Source of the DNA: Paenibacillus sp. KS-LC4
Lineage (GTDB): Bacteria > Bacillota > Bacilli > Paenibacillales > Paenibacillaceae
NCBI RefSeq assembly: GCF_036894955.1
Contig: NZ_CP145905.1
Coordinates: 4,358,501 to 4,422,500 of the forward strand
Direction: 5' to 3'
Length of the DNA stretch: 64,000 nt
Part shown: positions 62,963 through 64,000 of the stretch, piece by piece
Layout: each line of letters starts with the position of its first letter
Numbering within the stretch: the first letter of the stretch is position 1
Notes under the pieces: generated by a model
Told to the model about the DNA's origin: nothing
Databases searched by the model: none
The model's input: only the letters and a program-made list of their open reading frames with translations
Translations under genes and position numbers: made by a program

Positions 62963-63256
62963 ATGATCCACATGGATGGCTTCACCGAAGAGGACCGCAA
63001 GCGTTCAACCGACGTCTCAACCGTAGAATCACAGCGAAATGATCTGGTGCCGGAGGAGTTTCCAGAAGGGCCTTACGCAGCGGAGAGACCCGGTATCCCG
63101 CTTGGCAAAAGCTCGCCATGGCGCACAGATCAGCGCCCTAACAACCGTTTCAGCTATGAAAATCGCGCTCTGCATGCAGATTTGAAGCGCGACTATCCCG
63201 GAGCAGATGATGAATTTGTGCTCTCCACCGAATCAGAAGAAAAGGAGCAAAGCTAG
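62963..63256 (+). CDS. small acidic hydrophilic protein
   Basis: This 97-residue protein is very polar and Pro/Arg/Glu-rich (EEDRKRSTDVSTVESQRNDL, PEEFPEGPYAAERPGIPLG, SSPWRTDQRPNNRFSYENRA) with no hydrophobic core, so it is probably largely disordered. It looks like a conserved small Bacillales protein but I cannot name it. AAGGAGG lies four bases before ATG 62963; earlier and later in-frame ATGs have worse spacing. Single gene, ending before a bidirectional terminator. Confidence 0.7.
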   Translation: MIHMDGFTEEDRKRSTDVSTVESQRNDLVPEEFPEGPYAAERPGIPLGKSSPWRTDQRPNNRFSYENRALHADLKRDYPGADDEFVLSTESEEKEQS

Positions 63257-63324
63257 AAAGGCTAGTTTTGCTCAAGCCCACTCAATGAATTTACCGCACA
63301 AATGCCTGCTCGTCAGGTATGAAA

Positions 63325-63361
63325 AAAAGGTTCAGCGAGACCTGGTCTCGTTGAACCCTTT
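63325..63361. terminator. bidirectional terminator
   Basis: GGTTCAGCGAGAC pairs with GTCTCGTTGAACC (63329-63357, one G-T pair) around CTG; A7 precedes and CTTTT follows, serving convergent genes. Confidence 0.85.
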
Positions 63362-63456
63362 TGACCATTGCCGCCTCGAGGCAGGCCGTATTTTTCACGT
63401 CATGCTGCTGCCATGTTGCGCTCTCTTCCGATCAATCAAACCGCTTCAAGCAGCCC

Positions 63457-64000
63457 TTACCATTTTGGCAAGGAGCTGAATACAAGCGCATTGCTGAGCT
63501 CGCGTCCGGCAGGCGTAATTTGCTTGCCATTCGCATATAAGCCGGAGGATGCGCCGCCATCCAAATTCATTGCCTGCTTAGCTCCCAGGCTGACCATTAT
63601 TTGTCCCCATTGCTTTATGGTCGCAGCCGGAACCGTTACTAGCAAAATCGAACCATCGTTCATTATCGCAATTCCGCTTCGTGCGCCAGAGTCGGTTAAA
63701 ATTTTCGGGCTGACAAAACCTTCGTTCGCTGGATCAACCGCCAGCTTGCCGTCCTTTACTAGGCGCGGGCCTGCACCAATTGCGGTATGCACCTCGCTCC
63801 AGTCAATCGCTTTGCCGGAAACATCGTTATAGCTGACGGTATAGTCAACATAACTGCCTTTTTGGAAGCGGCTCGCCAAATACTCCTCCTCCCCTGTAAA
63901 GAAGAGAACATACCCGTCCTTCGGAATATCGACATTCGTATTTTTGCTAACCTTCGTTACGATGCCCTTGCTGACCGTTACAGCCGAGCCTGTGCTCATG
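63457..64000 (-). CDS. phosphodiester glycosidase (NAGPA/DUF2233) family protein, cut by right edge
   Basis: The visible 180 residues form the C-terminal catalytic part of the phosphodiester glycosidase family: AIGAGPRLVKDGK, RSGIAIMNDGSILLVTV, and the characteristic MNLDGGASSGLYANGK near the end. Such enzymes, often secreted or wall-attached and carrying extra N-terminal domains, cleave sugar phosphodiesters. The Met at the window edge (63997-63999) is probably internal, as the fold is incomplete without more N-terminal sequence. The gene continues beyond the window. Confidence 0.85.
   Translation of the reverse strand, partial: MSTGSAVTVSKGIVTKVSKNTNVDIPKDGYVLFFTGEEEYLASRFQKGSYVDYTVSYNDVSGKAIDWSEVHTAIGAGPRLVKDGKLAVDPANEGFVSPKILTDSGARSGIAIMNDGSILLVTVPAATIKQWGQIMVSLGAKQAMNLDGGASSGLYANGKQITPAGRELSNALVFSSLPKW

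Overview
The window looks like a chromosomal segment of a spore-forming member of the Paenibacillaceae or a close Bacillales relative. Pointers are a GerE-type sporulation regulator, a YhcN/YlaJ-type spore lipoprotein, CgeB-like and SpsI-like spore-surface sugar genes, EcsAB, a Bce-type antibiotic-sensing module, a TPP-riboswitch-controlled thiC, a FapR-type operator and strong AGGAGG ribosome sites. All family names come from reading the translations and from memory of the families; no search was run.

Layout. 1-9.7 kb (minus strand): a PhoR/PhoP-like two-component pair cut by the left edge, a bile-acid-symporter-type carrier, YfbR 5'-deoxynucleotidase (plus strand), and a SWIM-protein / SNF2-helicase / small-protein operon. 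10-19.6 kb: a MarR-quinone reductase operon, an orphan sensor kinase, a TPR protein, gerE behind a good sigma-K-like promoter, a truncated RhuM gene, an MFS exporter, a spore lipoprotein and a lone fabH behind a FapR-like box. 19.6-32.6 kb (minus strand): a contiguous sugar-transfer and giant-repeat-protein locus, the most interesting part of the window. 32.8-41 kb: Fur-box-controlled siderophore permeases, a TetR-oxidoreductase cassette with paired operators, thiC with its riboswitch, a CotSA-like glycosyltransferase and two membrane proteins. 41-44.9 kb: an AT-rich debris zone with decayed genes, an IS1634-type transposase remnant, an intact IS110-type element and dispersed repeats. 45-64 kb: psd, a PdxR-like regulator with divergent PNPOx-fold protein, AraC, an aminotransferase, a BceRS-BceAB-type module, ecsAB, a DEAD-box helicase, an SDR, cheX, an HRDC protein and a partial phosphodiester glycosidase.

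The 19.6-32.6 kb locus encodes, in transcription order, a 1899-residue protein with 161 consecutive decapeptides in unbroken register, a GT2 glycosyltransferase, an SpsI/RmlA-like nucleotidylyltransferase, a second GT2 enzyme, four small proteins and two CgeB-like glycosyltransferases that overlap each other. Five of these proteins begin with a short Lys/Arg-rich leader, and four carry an aromatic-x-x-Gly tetrad repeat next to a basic segment. I read this as a mother-cell-expressed system that builds and glycosylates a giant fibrous protein on the spore surface, with the tetrad motif as a possible docking tag. The sequence supports the gene set and the motifs; the role is inference.

Regulation is unusually readable here. 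Autoregulatory marR and tetR promoters appear to give leaderless transcripts. The tetR operator is repeated in front of its oxidoreductase. FapR-, Fur-, PdxR- and BceR-like boxes sit at the expected promoters, and many Rho-independent terminators mark transcript ends.
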